In this document: positions 29,113 through 38,813 of the stretch, piece by piece | Position numbering within the stretch: position 1 is the first letter of the stretch | How the letters are laid out: each line of letters starts with the position of its first letter | DNA from: an uncultured Nitrosomonas sp. | Lineage (GTDB): Bacteria > Pseudomonadota > Gammaproteobacteria > Burkholderiales > Nitrosomonadaceae | Assembly (NCBI GenBank): GCA_902826055.1 | Contig: CADEDJ010000023.1 | Coordinates: 1-44,491 of the forward strand | Length of the DNA: 44,491 nucleotides | Direction of reading: 5' to 3' | Position numbers and translations under genes: made by a program | The notes under the pieces: generated by a model | The model's input: the letters and a program-made list of their open reading frames with translations, nothing else | Told to the model about the DNA's origin: nothing | Databases searched by the model: none

Positions 29113-30662
29113 AATATTGGTCCATCGTCGATCCTTGGCGATTATTGGCTTTTTTGTTACTCATCTTGCCGGTATTGGCGTTACTGGGATTCGGCTTGGT
29201 CTGGTTGTGGCAAAGCGGAAACTTGCAATATTGGCTAGTTGCGATGGCGTTGTGCGGAATTCTGAGTTATGGCTTGCAACATTGGTTAGTGCGGCGCGAA
29301 CGCCAACTATTACGCGAATCGGTTACTGAACCGAATCCGGCTTGGCCTCCGAGTGCGAATGCTGTGTGGCAGCGGGTTGAAGCGCTGGCGCAAGGTTGTC
29401 AGCCTGAAGATTGGCCATTGGAAGAGGGCGAGTGGGTGTTGAAATTGGCGCAGCAAACGATGGAAGCCGTTGCCAACAGTTATTATCCGGATGCTGAAAA
29501 ACCACTCCTTGAACTCACCGTGCCGCATACCTTGCTGATTATCGAACGTGCCAGCCGTGATTTACGCCGCGATATCGCGGAAAAAATTCCTTTCAGTCAT
29601 CGCTTGACGATTGGTGATTTGTTTCGTATTCAGCGCTGGAAAACCAAGGCGGAACAATTGGTTAATTTTTATCGCGCAGGCAATATCATTATTAATCCCG
29701 TCAATGCGTTGTTGGGAGAAGCCTGGCGGCACCTGCGCGAGCGCAGCTTCGGTTTGGCGAGAGACGAATTGCATCGCTGGTTTTTACGTACCTATGTGCG
29801 CAAGGTGGGTTATTATGCCATCGACCTTTATAGTGGCCGGTTGTCGTTAGGTGATGAAGAGCCCAGCACGTCAACGCCCGTTTCGGAAGATGATTTGGCG
29901 CACGCAACAAAAACAACGACAGCAAGCAACCGTGCTGAGCCTCTGCGCATTTTGGTTTTAGGGCGCTCCAATGCGGGCAAATCAAGCTTGATTAATGCTT
30001 TGTTCGGTGAGCTTAAAGCAGCTACGGATATACTGCCCGATACCGATCCGACGATAAAGCCATTCGTGTTGTCGCGTGAAGGATTGGCCCAAGCGTTGAT
30101 TTTCGACAGTCCGGGATACGATAGTCCTTCCTTTAGCAAGGAACAGATGCTAGCAGCCGCTGGCGATGCGGATTTAATTGTGTGGGTAACGCCAGCCAAT
30201 CGCCCTGATCGGCAGGTTGAGCGCGATTGGCTGGATGCATTGCGTGCTTTTCAGTTTGCGCGGACTGAACGGCATGCCCCGCCGCTATTGGTGGCTGTTA
30301 GTTTTATCGACCGTTTGCGCCCTCTGAATGAATGGCAGCCGCCTTATGATTTGACGGATTCATCCAATGTAAAAGCGCTAAATATTAACCAAGCAATACG
30401 TGCGATTGCTACCGATCTGGCAGTTTCGGTCGAACACGTCATTCCGGTTTGTTTAGCCGAAGGGAAAGTTTATAACGTCGATGATGTGCTGTGGTCCGCG
30501 ATACTGAATCATCAAAATGAGGCCATGCGGGTGCGCTTGATGCGTTGTTTGGATGCAAGAAAAAATGCTGAGAATTGGACTATGTTACGCCACCAAATGG
30601 TAAGCACCGGCCGTTTTCTGCTCGATTTGCCGCAATTGTTGTCAAAACGCACTGAAAAGTGA
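29109..30662 (+). CDS. Membrane-anchored Era-like GTPase
   Basis: The 517-residue protein has two N-terminal membrane helices (about 12-34 and 40-55), a helical middle part (about 80-245), and a GTPase domain with Walker A GRSNAGKS (285-292), DSPG (333-336) and a SFIDRL segment near the G4 position. It overlaps the first GTPase gene by 4 bp (ATGA), the mark of coupled translation. Paired GTPases of this kind with a DUF3750 partner are, as far as I can recall, seen in other proteobacteria, but no function is assigned. The membrane anchor suggests an envelope or lipid role. Confidence 0.85.
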   Translation: MKYWSIVDPWRLLAFLLLILPVLALLGFGLVWLWQSGNLQYWLVAMALCGILSYGLQHWLVRRERQLLRESVTEPNPAWPPSANAVWQRVEALAQGCQPEDWPLEEGEWVLKLAQQTMEAVANSYYPDAEKPLLELTVPHTLLIIERASRDLRRDIAEKIPFSHRLTIGDLFRIQRWKTKAEQLVNFYRAGNIIINPVNALLGEAWRHLRERSFGLARDELHRWFLRTYVRKVGYYAIDLYSGRLSLGDEEPSTSTPVSEDDLAHATKTTTASNRAEPLRILVLGRSNAGKSSLINALFGELKAATDILPDTDPTIKPFVLSREGLAQALIFDSPGYDSPSFSKEQMLAAAGDADLIVWVTPANRPDRQVERDWLDALRAFQFARTERHAPPLLVAVSFIDRLRPLNEWQPPYDLTDSSNVKALNINQAIRAIATDLAVSVEHVIPVCLAEGKVYNVDDVLWSAILNHQNEAMRVRLMRCLDARKNAENWTMLRHQMVSTGRFLLDLPQLLSKRTEK

Positions 30663-31435
30663 TGTATCAATTGAATTCATTAGCAAAATTTAAGCGGCCC
30701 ATGAAATACCTTTCAGTGTTGGTTTTATTTTTGCTACTACTGTATCTGCTTATACCTGCAAATTTTTCAAATCAAGCTCAAGCGCAGTACTGGTGGAATG
30801 CAAGCCGCGAACCGGTCGGATTGGCACCTGATCCTGTCACTACGACGGAGGCGGTAATTCAAGTATATGGCGCACGCGCCTATAGCTGGCGCGGTTATTT
30901 TGGGATTCATACCTGGATCGCAGTTAAGCCGACGGGAGCGCAGGCCTATACGATCTATGAAGTGATAGGCTGGTTACAACGCAGAAAGGCGCCAGTTTTA
31001 GTGATTTATGAAAATGCGCCGGACCGGCGCTGGTACGGAAATGTTCCAGAAATACTCATGGAAAAGCGCGGTGAAGGAGTCGATATGCTGATTGAAAAAA
31101 TCGATCAGGCAGCGCGCAACTATCCTTATGCAAAGGATTATACGATCTGGCCAGGACCGAATTCGAATACTTTTACCGCCTGGGTTTCCCGCAACGTGCC
31201 GGAATTGCGATTGGATTTGCCGCCCACGGCGATTGGTAAAGACTATCTCGGCTATCGTCTGGTTTCACAAGCGCCCAGCGGCAGTGGTTTGCAGATTTCC
31301 GTGTTTGGTTTGATGGGTATCCTGTTCAGTGAAGTGGAAGGGGTTGAATTTAATTTTTTAGGATTGTCTTTTGGTGTTGATTGGGATCCACCGGCGATAA
31401 AATTGCCTGTGGTAGGGCGGAAAGATTTGAATTAG
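30662..31435 (+). CDS. DUF3750 membrane-anchored protein
   Basis: The 257-residue protein has one N-terminal membrane helix (YLSVLVLFLLLLYLLIP) and a periplasmic domain of DUF3750 type: VYGARAYSWRGYFGIHTWIA, YTIYEVIGWLQRR, and WPGPNSNTFTAWVSRNVPEL. The last motif, with conserved Asn, Thr and Trp residues, is characteristic. The ATG at 30662 overlaps the upstream stop by one base (TGATG); a GTG at 30659 is also possible. It forms an operon with the two GTPases. Function is unknown. Confidence 0.85.
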   Translation: MYQLNSLAKFKRPMKYLSVLVLFLLLLYLLIPANFSNQAQAQYWWNASREPVGLAPDPVTTTEAVIQVYGARAYSWRGYFGIHTWIAVKPTGAQAYTIYEVIGWLQRRKAPVLVIYENAPDRRWYGNVPEILMEKRGEGVDMLIEKIDQAARNYPYAKDYTIWPGPNSNTFTAWVSRNVPELRLDLPPTAIGKDYLGYRLVSQAPSGSGLQISVFGLMGILFSEVEGVEFNFLGLSFGVDWDPPAIKLPVVGRKDLN

Positions 31436-31495
31436 TTTCGGTCGAGCATTAAGGAATAACTACAATCTTCGAATCGGCAACTTAAGATAATTAAT

Positions 31496-31510
31496 TGATA
31501 ATTATTCTTA
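31496..31510. promoter_or_regulatory. Fur box candidate
   Basis: The 7-1-7 sequence TGATAAT-T-ATTCTTA matches the Fur consensus TGATAAT-N-ATTATCA at 12 of 14 arm positions. It lies 38 bp before the start of the iron transporter operon, in an AT-rich promoter region, so repression by Fur with iron is expected. Confidence 0.65.
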
Positions 31511-31547
31511 TTCGTAATATAGTAAAGATCGCTATTACATTAAGTTT

Positions 31548-32588
31548 ATGAACATTTTTAGTGGAAATTCCTTCATGTTGAGTTTTAATTTAAGCCGTCT
31601 TTTTATTGTCATCTTTTTTTCCTTTTCGTTATTCGTTACACATTCTGTGCATGCCGAAGAGGTTGTGGTTTATTCCGCGCGCATCGAACAATTGATCAAA
31701 CCAATGTTCGATGCGTTTACCAAAGAAACCGGTATCAAAGTCAAATACACCACGGATAATGAAGGTGCATTACTTGCCCGGCTCGAGGCGGAAGGAAAGA
31801 ATACACCGGCGGATATGTTGATTACTGCAGATGCCGGAAATTTGTGGGCGGCTGCACAAGCAGGCTTATTAAAACCGGTGCAATCCGAAGTGCTTGAACG
31901 CAATATTCCAGCACACTTGCGCGATCCCCAAAACGAGTGGTTCGGTTTATCGATACGTGCACGTACGCTGATTTATAACACTAAGAAAGTAAAGCCTGCC
32001 GAGCTTTCAACCTACGAAAATCTGGCTGATCCAAAATGGCGCAATCGCTTATGTTTGCGTACATCAAAAAAAGTTTATAACCAATCTTTAGTGGCAATGA
32101 TGATTGCCCAATACGGCGAAGCCGAGACAGAAAAAATCGTTAAAGGGTGGGTTGCCAATCTGGCAACTGATCCACTATCCGATGACACCCGAGCGTTGGA
32201 ATTTGTTGCTGCTGGCAAGTGTGATGTGACTTTGGTTAACACTTATTACTTTGGGCGATTGATGAAGAAAGATCCTAATTTACCATTGGCAATTTTCTGG
32301 CCCAATCAAAATAATGGCGGTGTGCATGTCAATATTTCAGGTGCCGGTATCACGCGCCATAGCCGTCATGAACAAGCCGCCATTAGATTGTTGGAGTTTT
32401 TGTCGTCGGATAAGGCGCAAAATCTTTTTGCCGATGTGAACATGGAATATCCTGTTAATCCTAGTATCAAACCCGATGCTTTCGTTGCAGCCTGGGGTGA
32501 TTTTAAGCAAAGCGCGATGAATCTGGCTAAAGCCGGAGAATTGCAAACCGCCGCTGTGAAATTGATGGATCGTGCGGGTTATCGCTAA
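31548..32588 (+). CDS. fbpA: Ferric iron ABC transporter, periplasmic substrate-binding protein
   Basis: The 346-residue protein has a signal peptide (RLFIVIFFSFSLFVTHSVHA-E) and the fold of FbpA/FutA ferric-binding proteins: VVYSARIEQLIKPMFDAFTK at the mature start, NEGALLARLEAEG, DMLITADAGNLWAA, and the NTYYFGRL motif, whose tyrosines bind ferric iron in FbpA. The in-frame ATG at 31575 is an equally good start by signal-peptide logic; neither has a strong ribosome binding site. A Fur box lies just upstream. Permease and ATPase genes follow, completing the transporter. Confidence 0.93.
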   Translation: MNIFSGNSFMLSFNLSRLFIVIFFSFSLFVTHSVHAEEVVVYSARIEQLIKPMFDAFTKETGIKVKYTTDNEGALLARLEAEGKNTPADMLITADAGNLWAAAQAGLLKPVQSEVLERNIPAHLRDPQNEWFGLSIRARTLIYNTKKVKPAELSTYENLADPKWRNRLCLRTSKKVYNQSLVAMMIAQYGEAETEKIVKGWVANLATDPLSDDTRALEFVAAGKCDVTLVNTYYFGRLMKKDPNLPLAIFWPNQNNGGVHVNISGAGITRHSRHEQAAIRLLEFLSSDKAQNLFADVNMEYPVNPSIKPDAFVAAWGDFKQSAMNLAKAGELQTAAVKLMDRAGYR

Positions 32589-32679
32589 ATACTGAATGTA
32601 GGTAAAGCGTAATGTAATGAACATACACTAACAATTAAAGAAAGCGTTTTTCTGCACTATTTTTTCTGCTCTTTGGGTA

Positions 32680-34281
32680 ATGATCATTTGGCGTGTGGTT
32701 CCTTTTATTGCTGCTGCATTGGTATTGCTACCGGTTGGCGTAATTGTTTCATCATTATTTTCACCTGCAAGTGATGTTTGGCAGCATTTAGTACAAACCA
32801 CCTTGCCTTCGTTGCTTGTCAATACATTCTGGCTTGCACTGGGCGTCGTGGCAGGTACTGCGTTATTGGGCATCAGCCTGGCCTGGGTTACTGCGATTTA
32901 TGAATTTCCCGGACGTCGATTTTTCTCCTGGGCGTTATTATTGCCGATGGCGATACCCGCATATGTCACTGCATTCGTTGCTTTAGGTTTGTTTGATTTT
33001 ACCGGTCCCATCCAAACTACATTGCGCGCTTGGTTCAGTACGGACTTATCCTGGTTCCCCGATATACGCGGCAGGACAGGGGTAATCATTGTCATGACGC
33101 TGGCTTTTTATCCCTATGTCTATTTGTTGGCGCGTAACGCCTTTTTAAGCCAAGGAAAGCGTTCGCTGGAAGTAGCGCAATCATTGGGTTTTAATCGGAG
33201 GCAAGGCTTTTTTAAGGTGGTATTGCCGATGGCGAGGCCGTGGATTGTTGGCGGTATCATGCTGGTACTGATGGAAACATTGGCGGATTTTGGCACGGTG
33301 GCGGTCTTTAATTACAATACCTTTACGACAGCGATTTATAAAGCATGGTTTAGCATGTTTTCCTTGCCTGCGGCTTCCCAGCTAGCTTCGCTACTGATAA
33401 TGATTGTTTTTGCTGTAATTGTTGTGGAACAGCAATTCAGATCACGTATGCGTTATGCCGAGCATAAAAGAACCGAACGATTACAGCGCATTCAATTGTC
33501 AGGATGGAAAAATTGGTTGGCTAGCGGTTTTGCCCTAAGCGTACTATTTTGGGCTTTTTTGCTGCCGGTTACGCAATTATGCTGGTGGGGTATCCAGTCA
33601 TTTACACAAGATTTTGACGTGACACGCTACCTGGAATTTCTTTGGCATTCATTATTGCTGTCTGGTTTGGCGGCTTTGCTAATTTGTCTGATTGTTGTGG
33701 CTATGGTGTATGCGGCTCGACGCAATCCAGACTCTGTCACACGTTTTGCTGTACGTACCGCAACGATTGGTTATGCATTGCCAGGTACGGTTCTGGCGAT
33801 TGGTGTATATGTGCCGTTTGCCTGGTTGGATGGGCAGATGAGTGAATGGACTTGGAATTGGTTTCAGATTGAAACCAGGCAATTGATTCAAGGTACGTTG
33901 CTGACCATGTTGATAGCCTATTTGATCCGCTTTATGGCAGTCAGCCATTACCCTATTGATAGTGCGATGCACCGTATCACGCCTAACATCGATGAAGCGG
34001 CGATGAGCTTGGGAATGCATGGCTGGGAAATGATACGAAAAGTACATGTACCGATATTGCGGCCGGGTATTTTTACAGCAGCTACCTTAGTGTTTGTCGA
34101 TGTCATGAAAGAAATGCCGATTACACTGATGACCCGTCCATTTGGTTGGGATACGCTGGCGGTGCGGATTTTTGAAATGACTTCAGAAGGACAATGGGAA
34201 CAAGCGGCTATACCTGCTGTGACACTTGTGCTGGCCGGATTAATACCCATTTTCTTGTTTATGCGCCAAACTGAAAAATAA
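32680..34281 (+). CDS. fbpB: Ferric iron ABC transporter, permease
   Basis: The 533-residue inner-membrane protein has about 12 membrane helices in two fused permease domains. Each carries an EAA-type loop for ATPase contact: EVAQSLGFNRRQGFFKVVLP in the first half and EAAMSLGMHGWEMIRKVHVP in the second. This fused layout is typical of FbpB and ThiP. Its place between an FbpA-like binding protein and an ATPase points to iron. The start follows a 91-bp gap without a clear ribosome binding site. Confidence 0.92.
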   Translation: MIIWRVVPFIAAALVLLPVGVIVSSLFSPASDVWQHLVQTTLPSLLVNTFWLALGVVAGTALLGISLAWVTAIYEFPGRRFFSWALLLPMAIPAYVTAFVALGLFDFTGPIQTTLRAWFSTDLSWFPDIRGRTGVIIVMTLAFYPYVYLLARNAFLSQGKRSLEVAQSLGFNRRQGFFKVVLPMARPWIVGGIMLVLMETLADFGTVAVFNYNTFTTAIYKAWFSMFSLPAASQLASLLIMIVFAVIVVEQQFRSRMRYAEHKRTERLQRIQLSGWKNWLASGFALSVLFWAFLLPVTQLCWWGIQSFTQDFDVTRYLEFLWHSLLLSGLAALLICLIVVAMVYAARRNPDSVTRFAVRTATIGYALPGTVLAIGVYVPFAWLDGQMSEWTWNWFQIETRQLIQGTLLTMLIAYLIRFMAVSHYPIDSAMHRITPNIDEAAMSLGMHGWEMIRKVHVPILRPGIFTAATLVFVDVMKEMPITLMTRPFGWDTLAVRIFEMTSEGQWEQAAIPAVTLVLAGLIPIFLFMRQTEK

Positions 34282-34285
34282 ATTG

Positions 34286-35359
34286 ATGAACCAAATATTG
34301 CTGCAGTTAAACAATGTCAGGCAAGCTTATGGCGAGCAAGCCGTGATTCACGATATATCCTTGATTTTACGAAAGGGGCAGATTGGTTGCTTATTAGGGC
34401 CAAGCGGTTGCGGTAAGACTACCGCGCTACGTTGCATCGCTGGTTTTGAACGAATTTCGGCAGGAGAAATCTCGCTCAATGGCGCTTGTGTCAGCAATGC
34501 AAATTTTTGTATGCCGCCGGAACAAAGGCGGATCGGTATGGTTTTTCAGGATTACGCTTTGTTTCCACACCTCAATGTGGCTGACAATATTGGCTTTGGT
34601 TTGCACCGTTTAACCAAAACAGAGCGCGAGCGGCGGGTTGATGAATTGCTACAGATTGTGCATTTAACCAGTTTATCTAAACAATACCCGCATGAGTTAT
34701 CGGGCGGACAGCAACAACGTGTCGCACTTGCACGCGCGTTGGCGCCAAGGCCCGCATTAATGCTGTTGGATGAACCCTTCTCTAATTTGGATGTGAGTTT
34801 ACGTCAGCAGTTAAGCATGGAAGTACGTAATATTCTCAAGAATCAGGGAATTACTGCTATTCTGGTAACACACGACCAAGCTGAAGCGTTTGCTATTGCC
34901 GATGAGATTGGTGTTATGTATCAAGGTGAAATTCAGCAATGGGATACTGCTTTTAACCTCTATCATCGTCCTATCAATCGTTTTGTTGCCGATTTTATTG
35001 GTCAAGGCGTATTTTTACCTGGTAAAATCATTGACGATCAGCATGTTGAGATCGAGTTAGGTATACTAAAAAATACAGTTTCGCAGCAATGGGAACCAGG
35101 TTGTAAAAAATATGCTAAGGATTGTGTGGTTGATGTGTTATTACGACCCGATGACATCGTGTATGATGACAGTAGCTTAATGCGCGCAACAGTTGTTTAT
35201 AAGGCATTCCTTGGAGCAGAAATTTTATATACACTATGCCTTACGAGTGGTGCTAAAGTGTTATCATTGATCCCTAGCCATCATAATCACATGATTGGTC
35301 AAGAAATAGGTATCCGTTTAGAAATTGACCATATCGTAGCCTTTAAACAAGCGCTATAA
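34286..35359 (+). CDS. fbpC: Ferric iron ABC transporter, ATPase
   Basis: The 357-residue ATPase has Walker A GPSGCGKTT (38-46), a Q-loop (VFQDY), signature LSGGQQQR (138-145), Walker B LMLLDEP (158-164), the switch His196, and a C-terminal TOBE-like regulatory domain from about 240. The ATG at 34286 is 4 bp after the permease stop; an in-frame TTG at 34283 is less likely. It energises uptake through FbpB. FbpC-type ATPases and those for other anions are hard to separate by sequence, so iron specificity rests on the binding protein and the Fur box. Confidence 0.92.
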   Translation: MNQILLQLNNVRQAYGEQAVIHDISLILRKGQIGCLLGPSGCGKTTALRCIAGFERISAGEISLNGACVSNANFCMPPEQRRIGMVFQDYALFPHLNVADNIGFGLHRLTKTERERRVDELLQIVHLTSLSKQYPHELSGGQQQRVALARALAPRPALMLLDEPFSNLDVSLRQQLSMEVRNILKNQGITAILVTHDQAEAFAIADEIGVMYQGEIQQWDTAFNLYHRPINRFVADFIGQGVFLPGKIIDDQHVEIELGILKNTVSQQWEPGCKKYAKDCVVDVLLRPDDIVYDDSSLMRATVVYKAFLGAEILYTLCLTSGAKVLSLIPSHHNHMIGQEIGIRLEIDHIVAFKQAL

Positions 35360-35584
35360 TTGTGCGAACAAGAGACTAAAATAAAAAATAAATGAAATTT
35401 TTTTAGATTTTTCGATTACTTTTAAAAATGACACTTCCCTTTTAACCCTTTTTTCTATAGCATAACGAGCCGTTAGTATTTATACCTTTCTATAACTTCC
35501 AATGCCCCCCGTTGTTAATTAGTATTTCAGAAATAATGTTGGGGTTTATTACGCTTAAACCTGAATTATTTAAATGAGGATCCT

Positions 35585-35911
35585 ATGAGTCAGCATATTC
35601 ATTACGTTACTGATGCTAATTTTGAAGCAGAAGTCTTACAATCAACAACACCAGTGCTTGTTGATTACTGGGCGGAATGGTGTGGACCATGCAAAATGAT
35701 AGCGCCAATACTGGATGAGATTGCAAGTGAATATGGTGATCGTCTAAAGGTAGCTAAATTGAATATTGATGAAAATCAAATAACACCTCCAAAATACGGT
35801 ATTCGTGGTATTCCAACATTAATGATTTTTAAGAATGGGACCATCGAGGCAACTAAAGTGGGGGCATTATCAAAATCACAATTGACAGCATTTATTGACA
35901 GTCATATTTAA
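35585..35911 (+). CDS. trxA: Thioredoxin
   Basis: The 108-residue cytoplasmic disulphide reductase has the active site WCGPC (Cys33, Cys36), the cis-proline stretch [12 protein letters not shown] and the family's usual length. A TGAGGA ribosome binding site lies 7 bp before the ATG. The order trxA-rho is conserved in many proteobacteria. The 225-bp gap upstream is AT-rich and shows no gene. Confidence 0.97.
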   Translation: MSQHIHYVTDANFEAEVLQSTTPVLVDYWAEWCGPCKMIAPILDEIASEYGDRLKVAKLNIDENQITPPKYGIRGIPTLMIFKNGTIEATKVGALSKSQLTAFIDSHI

Positions 35912-36052
35912 ACTCGCTAGTCCAATAAATAAATGTGTCGGATCAATAATTATTGCAAAGATCGCACTGTCTATTTGATTATCCCATCTGTAATAATTTT
36001 CCTTCCAGTATCCTGATTTTTCACCGAGTATTATTTTTTCACGAGCTTTTTC

Positions 36053-37312
36053 ATGCGCTTATCTGATCTGAAAAACTTACATGTTACTGAACTAGTAAAA
36101 ATGGCCGTCGAAAACGAAATCGATGGCGCCAACCGAATGCGAAAGCAGGATTTAATTTTTGCTTTACTTAAAAATCAAGCACGTAAGGGTGAAAATATCT
36201 ATGGTCATGGAACTTTGGAGGTATTGCAAGATGGCTTTGGTTTTCTGCGCTCTCCGGATACTTCGTATTTAGCCGGTCCAGATGACATTTATATTTCTCC
36301 TAGTCAAATTAGACGGTTCAATCTTCATACCGGTGATTCTATCGATGGTGAAATTCGTCCTCCAAAAGACGGTGAACGTTACTTTGCGCTGGTAAAGGTT
36401 GATAAGGTTAATAATGAACCGCCGGAAAATTCCAAACAAAAAATTCTGTTTGAAAACCTGACACCGTTATTTCCCGATGAACGATTGGTTCTTGAGCGAG
36501 ATATCAAAGCAGAAGAGAACATTACGGGCCGTATTATTGATCTGATTGCGCCCATTGGCAAAGGCCAGCGTGGATTGCTTGTTGCCAGCCCAAAATCAGG
36601 TAAAACAGTCATGTTGCAACATATTGCACATGCGATTGCAGCGAATTATCCGGATGTGATTCTGATGGTGCTGTTGATTGATGAACGTCCTGAAGAAGTA
36701 ACGGATATGATTCGATCTGTGAGAGGAGAAGTAATTTCCTCTACATTTGATGAATCGGCTATGCGACATGTGCAAGTAGCCGATATGGTGATTGAAAAAG
36801 CTAAACGGCTTGTTGAGCATAAAAAAGATGTTGTTATTTTGTTAGATTCGATTACGCGGTTGGCTCGCGCATATAATACAGTAGTGCCGGCTTCAGGAAA
36901 GGTGCTGACAGGCGGGGTTGATGCAAGTGCATTGCAGAGGCCTAAACGATTCTTTGGTGCTGCGCGAAATGTTGAAGAAGGAGGATCGCTGACGATAATT
37001 GCCACAGCATTGATCGATACAGGATCGCGCATGGATGATGTTATTTATGAAGAATTTAAGGGTACCGGCAATATGGAAATTCATCTTGATCGGAAAATGG
37101 CTGAGAAACGTATTTATCCGGCTATTAATGTCAATCGATCAGGTACACGCCGCGAAGAATTGTTAATTGCGCCAGATGTTTTACAAAAAATCTGGGTATT
37201 ACGTAAATTACTACATCCCATGGATGATATGGATGCTATGGCGTTCTTGCTGGATAAAATAAAGGCAACCAAGAGTAATTCTGATTTTTTTGATTCTATG
37301 AGACGAGTCTAA
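36053..37312 (+). CDS. rho: Transcription termination factor Rho
   Basis: Rho is the hexameric RNA helicase that ends transcription at C-rich sites. The 419-residue protein has the N-terminal helical domain ([20 protein letters not shown]), an RNA-binding cold-shock domain ([20 protein letters not shown]), the RecA-like ATPase with Walker A SPKSGKT (179-185), Walker [17 protein letters not shown], and the secondary RNA-binding Q/R-loops ([16 protein letters not shown]). Length and motifs are canonical. The 141-bp leader after trxA may hold the autoregulatory rut region, but no specific structure was seen. Confidence 0.98.
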   Translation: MRLSDLKNLHVTELVKMAVENEIDGANRMRKQDLIFALLKNQARKGENIYGHGTLEVLQDGFGFLRSPDTSYLAGPDDIYISPSQIRRFNLHTGDSIDGEIRPPKDGERYFALVKVDKVNNEPPENSKQKILFENLTPLFPDERLVLERDIKAEENITGRIIDLIAPIGKGQRGLLVASPKSGKTVMLQHIAHAIAANYPDVILMVLLIDERPEEVTDMIRSVRGEVISSTFDESAMRHVQVADMVIEKAKRLVEHKKDVVILLDSITRLARAYNTVVPASGKVLTGGVDASALQRPKRFFGAARNVEEGGSLTIIATALIDTGSRMDDVIYEEFKGTGNMEIHLDRKMAEKRIYPAINVNRSGTRREELLIAPDVLQKIWVLRKLLHPMDDMDAMAFLLDKIKATKSNSDFFDSMRRV

Positions 37313-37425
37313 GTATGGTTTTTTATGCTTGCACCGATAGGCGCATTAAAGGATAATGCCAAGCTTTTTAATAACTTCTTAATTTTTCTTTTAAGAAGAT
37401 AACGGAATAATTGAGGATATTAACG

Positions 37426-37638
37426 ATGAAAGAAGGTATTCATCCAGACTACCAAGAAATAACAGTAACTTGCAGTTGTGGAAATGTTTTTAAAACTCGC
37501 TCAACTATGAACAAGGCTTTGAGCATTGAAGTTTGTTCACTTTGTCATCCATTTTTTACCGGTAAGCAAAAGATTGTTGATACTGCGGGTAGAGTTGAAA
37601 AATTCCGCCAGAAATATAGCAAGAATGCAGCGAAATAA
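37426..37638 (+). CDS. rpmE: 50S ribosomal protein L31 (zinc-binding type)
   Basis: The 70-residue protein starts at ATG 37426, with GAGG 10 bp upstream; an earlier in-frame start at 37411 would add five residues unlike the family. It is the C+ form, with zinc ligands Cys16, Cys18, Cys37 and Cys40 and the typical [10 protein letters not shown] motif. It lies after rho, as in many betaproteobacteria. Confidence 0.97.
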   Translation: MKEGIHPDYQEITVTCSCGNVFKTRSTMNKALSIEVCSLCHPFFTGKQKIVDTAGRVEKFRQKYSKNAAK

Positions 37639-37788
37639 CCTTGCAATACTAAACTAAAGGAAATGCTACTACTACCATCATTTACTGTTGATTTTTTAAC
37701 GCAGGGTAAATGTTAAGAAAATAGCTTCTATTTTCAGTATATTTGCTTTTAAAAATTAATTTCGTTCACAATCGATTGCAGAAATTAT

Positions 37789-38109
37789 TCAATAATGCAC
37801 TGCAAGCCAGACAGTTTCACTATTAGGGTCAGTCCATGTGACTTTATGTTTTTTATGTGAGGGAATATAAATATAATCGCCCTCACTGAGTTCTATTGCT
37901 GATTGATCTTCAAAAGTGAGCACAGCTCTCCCTCTTATTACCATTACCCATTCATTCTTTTCTTGATCATACCAATCAGATTCAGGAGATTTGTGACCTT
38001 TTGAAACAATTCTTTGAATAGTTACCGTATCGTGCTCCAGCAAAGTTTGGAATAATTCTTGATCCAGGCTTTGAGGGATATTTTGAAGAATATTTTGTGG
38101 TTTAATCAT
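37789..38109 (-). CDS. Small cupin-domain protein
   Basis: The 106-residue protein is a single cupin barrel: SPESDWYDQEKNEWVMVIRG is cupin motif 1 and ELSEGDYIYIPSHKKHKVTW is motif 2. Glu and His residues could bind a metal, though the first motif lacks the usual His-x-His. An AAGG site lies before the ATG. It stands alone, convergent with rpmE. The substrate cannot be read from the sequence. Confidence 0.85.
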   Translation of the reverse strand: MIKPQNILQNIPQSLDQELFQTLLEHDTVTIQRIVSKGHKSPESDWYDQEKNEWVMVIRGRAVLTFEDQSAIELSEGDYIYIPSHKKHKVTWTDPNSETVWLAVHY

Positions 38110-38813
38110 CGGTTATTTTTACCTTAAAGAGATAATGGGATTGCGCATGGATAGAAGAAAATTTTAAGTCTGCTAGCTGTTGCGTTTGCTCAATTTTTTC
38201 CTTTTACACAACTTCCCGAATGTAGTATAGCGGGTAGTATCTTTTAACTGAAATTAGGTAATTCTGCTTCCTTTCCACTGCTCCATCTGTATTGCAGGTT
38301 TTCTTTTCAATGGCACTAAATTGCGAGTTCTTGTTCAAGATCAAAGTGTATTCCTGGTAATAGGCTATATTGAACTAAAATTTACCAGGGCTTGTTAATA
38401 CTATTTGCATCATCTGACGATAAGAGCAGAATCGATTTTCGGCCATCCATTTATTCCGATGGTGATGTGATGTTAAAAATCGAAGTGCATGAGCAGTTGC
38501 TGTCACTTGCAACTATGTTCGAGGATAACGAGGATAGCATTGAGAATTGTCGATGGAGATGACTAATATTGCCACGCTGGCGCAACATACACTGTTCAAT
38601 GGTAATAGAATATTGGGTTTCAGTGATTTTTGCCAGCTATATTATGAAAATAGTGTTAACAGTCCCAGTTGTTCATTAATCATTAATTTTTAAGTGATAA
38701 AAATCACGTAATTAATGTTTATTAACAGCGATAATTGGTTGTAGTTATATTTTCTTAATAACAGTGGTTAATAAATATCCCCATTCATAGATTACAAGTG
38801 CTCAAGTATTCAA
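38110..38813. other. 704-bp gap with short decayed frames
   Basis: No full gene is seen. On the plus strand, the frame from TTG 38392 to a stop near 38562 encodes about 56 residues, including SDGDVMLKIEVHEQLLSLAT. An overlapping frame then continues with MTNIATLAQHTLFNGNRILG for about 44 residues to 38692. Both look protein-like, so a frameshifted remnant is possible. The right end contains a GTGA-N6-TCAC site and AT-rich promoter-like DNA for the response regulator gene. The rest holds nothing I can name. Confidence 0.35.
38694..38707. promoter_or_regulatory. CRP/FNR-type operator candidate
   Basis: GTGAT-AAAA-ATCAC is a perfect 5-4-5 inverted repeat fitting the GTGA-N6-TCAC pattern of CRP/FNR-family regulators. 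It lies 107 bp upstream of the first response regulator gene, a usual distance for activation. Confidence 0.45.

Noticed and set aside
35360..35584. Terminator after the iron transporter operon
   Set aside because: The DNA is AT-rich with T runs, but I could find no GC stem in front of them.
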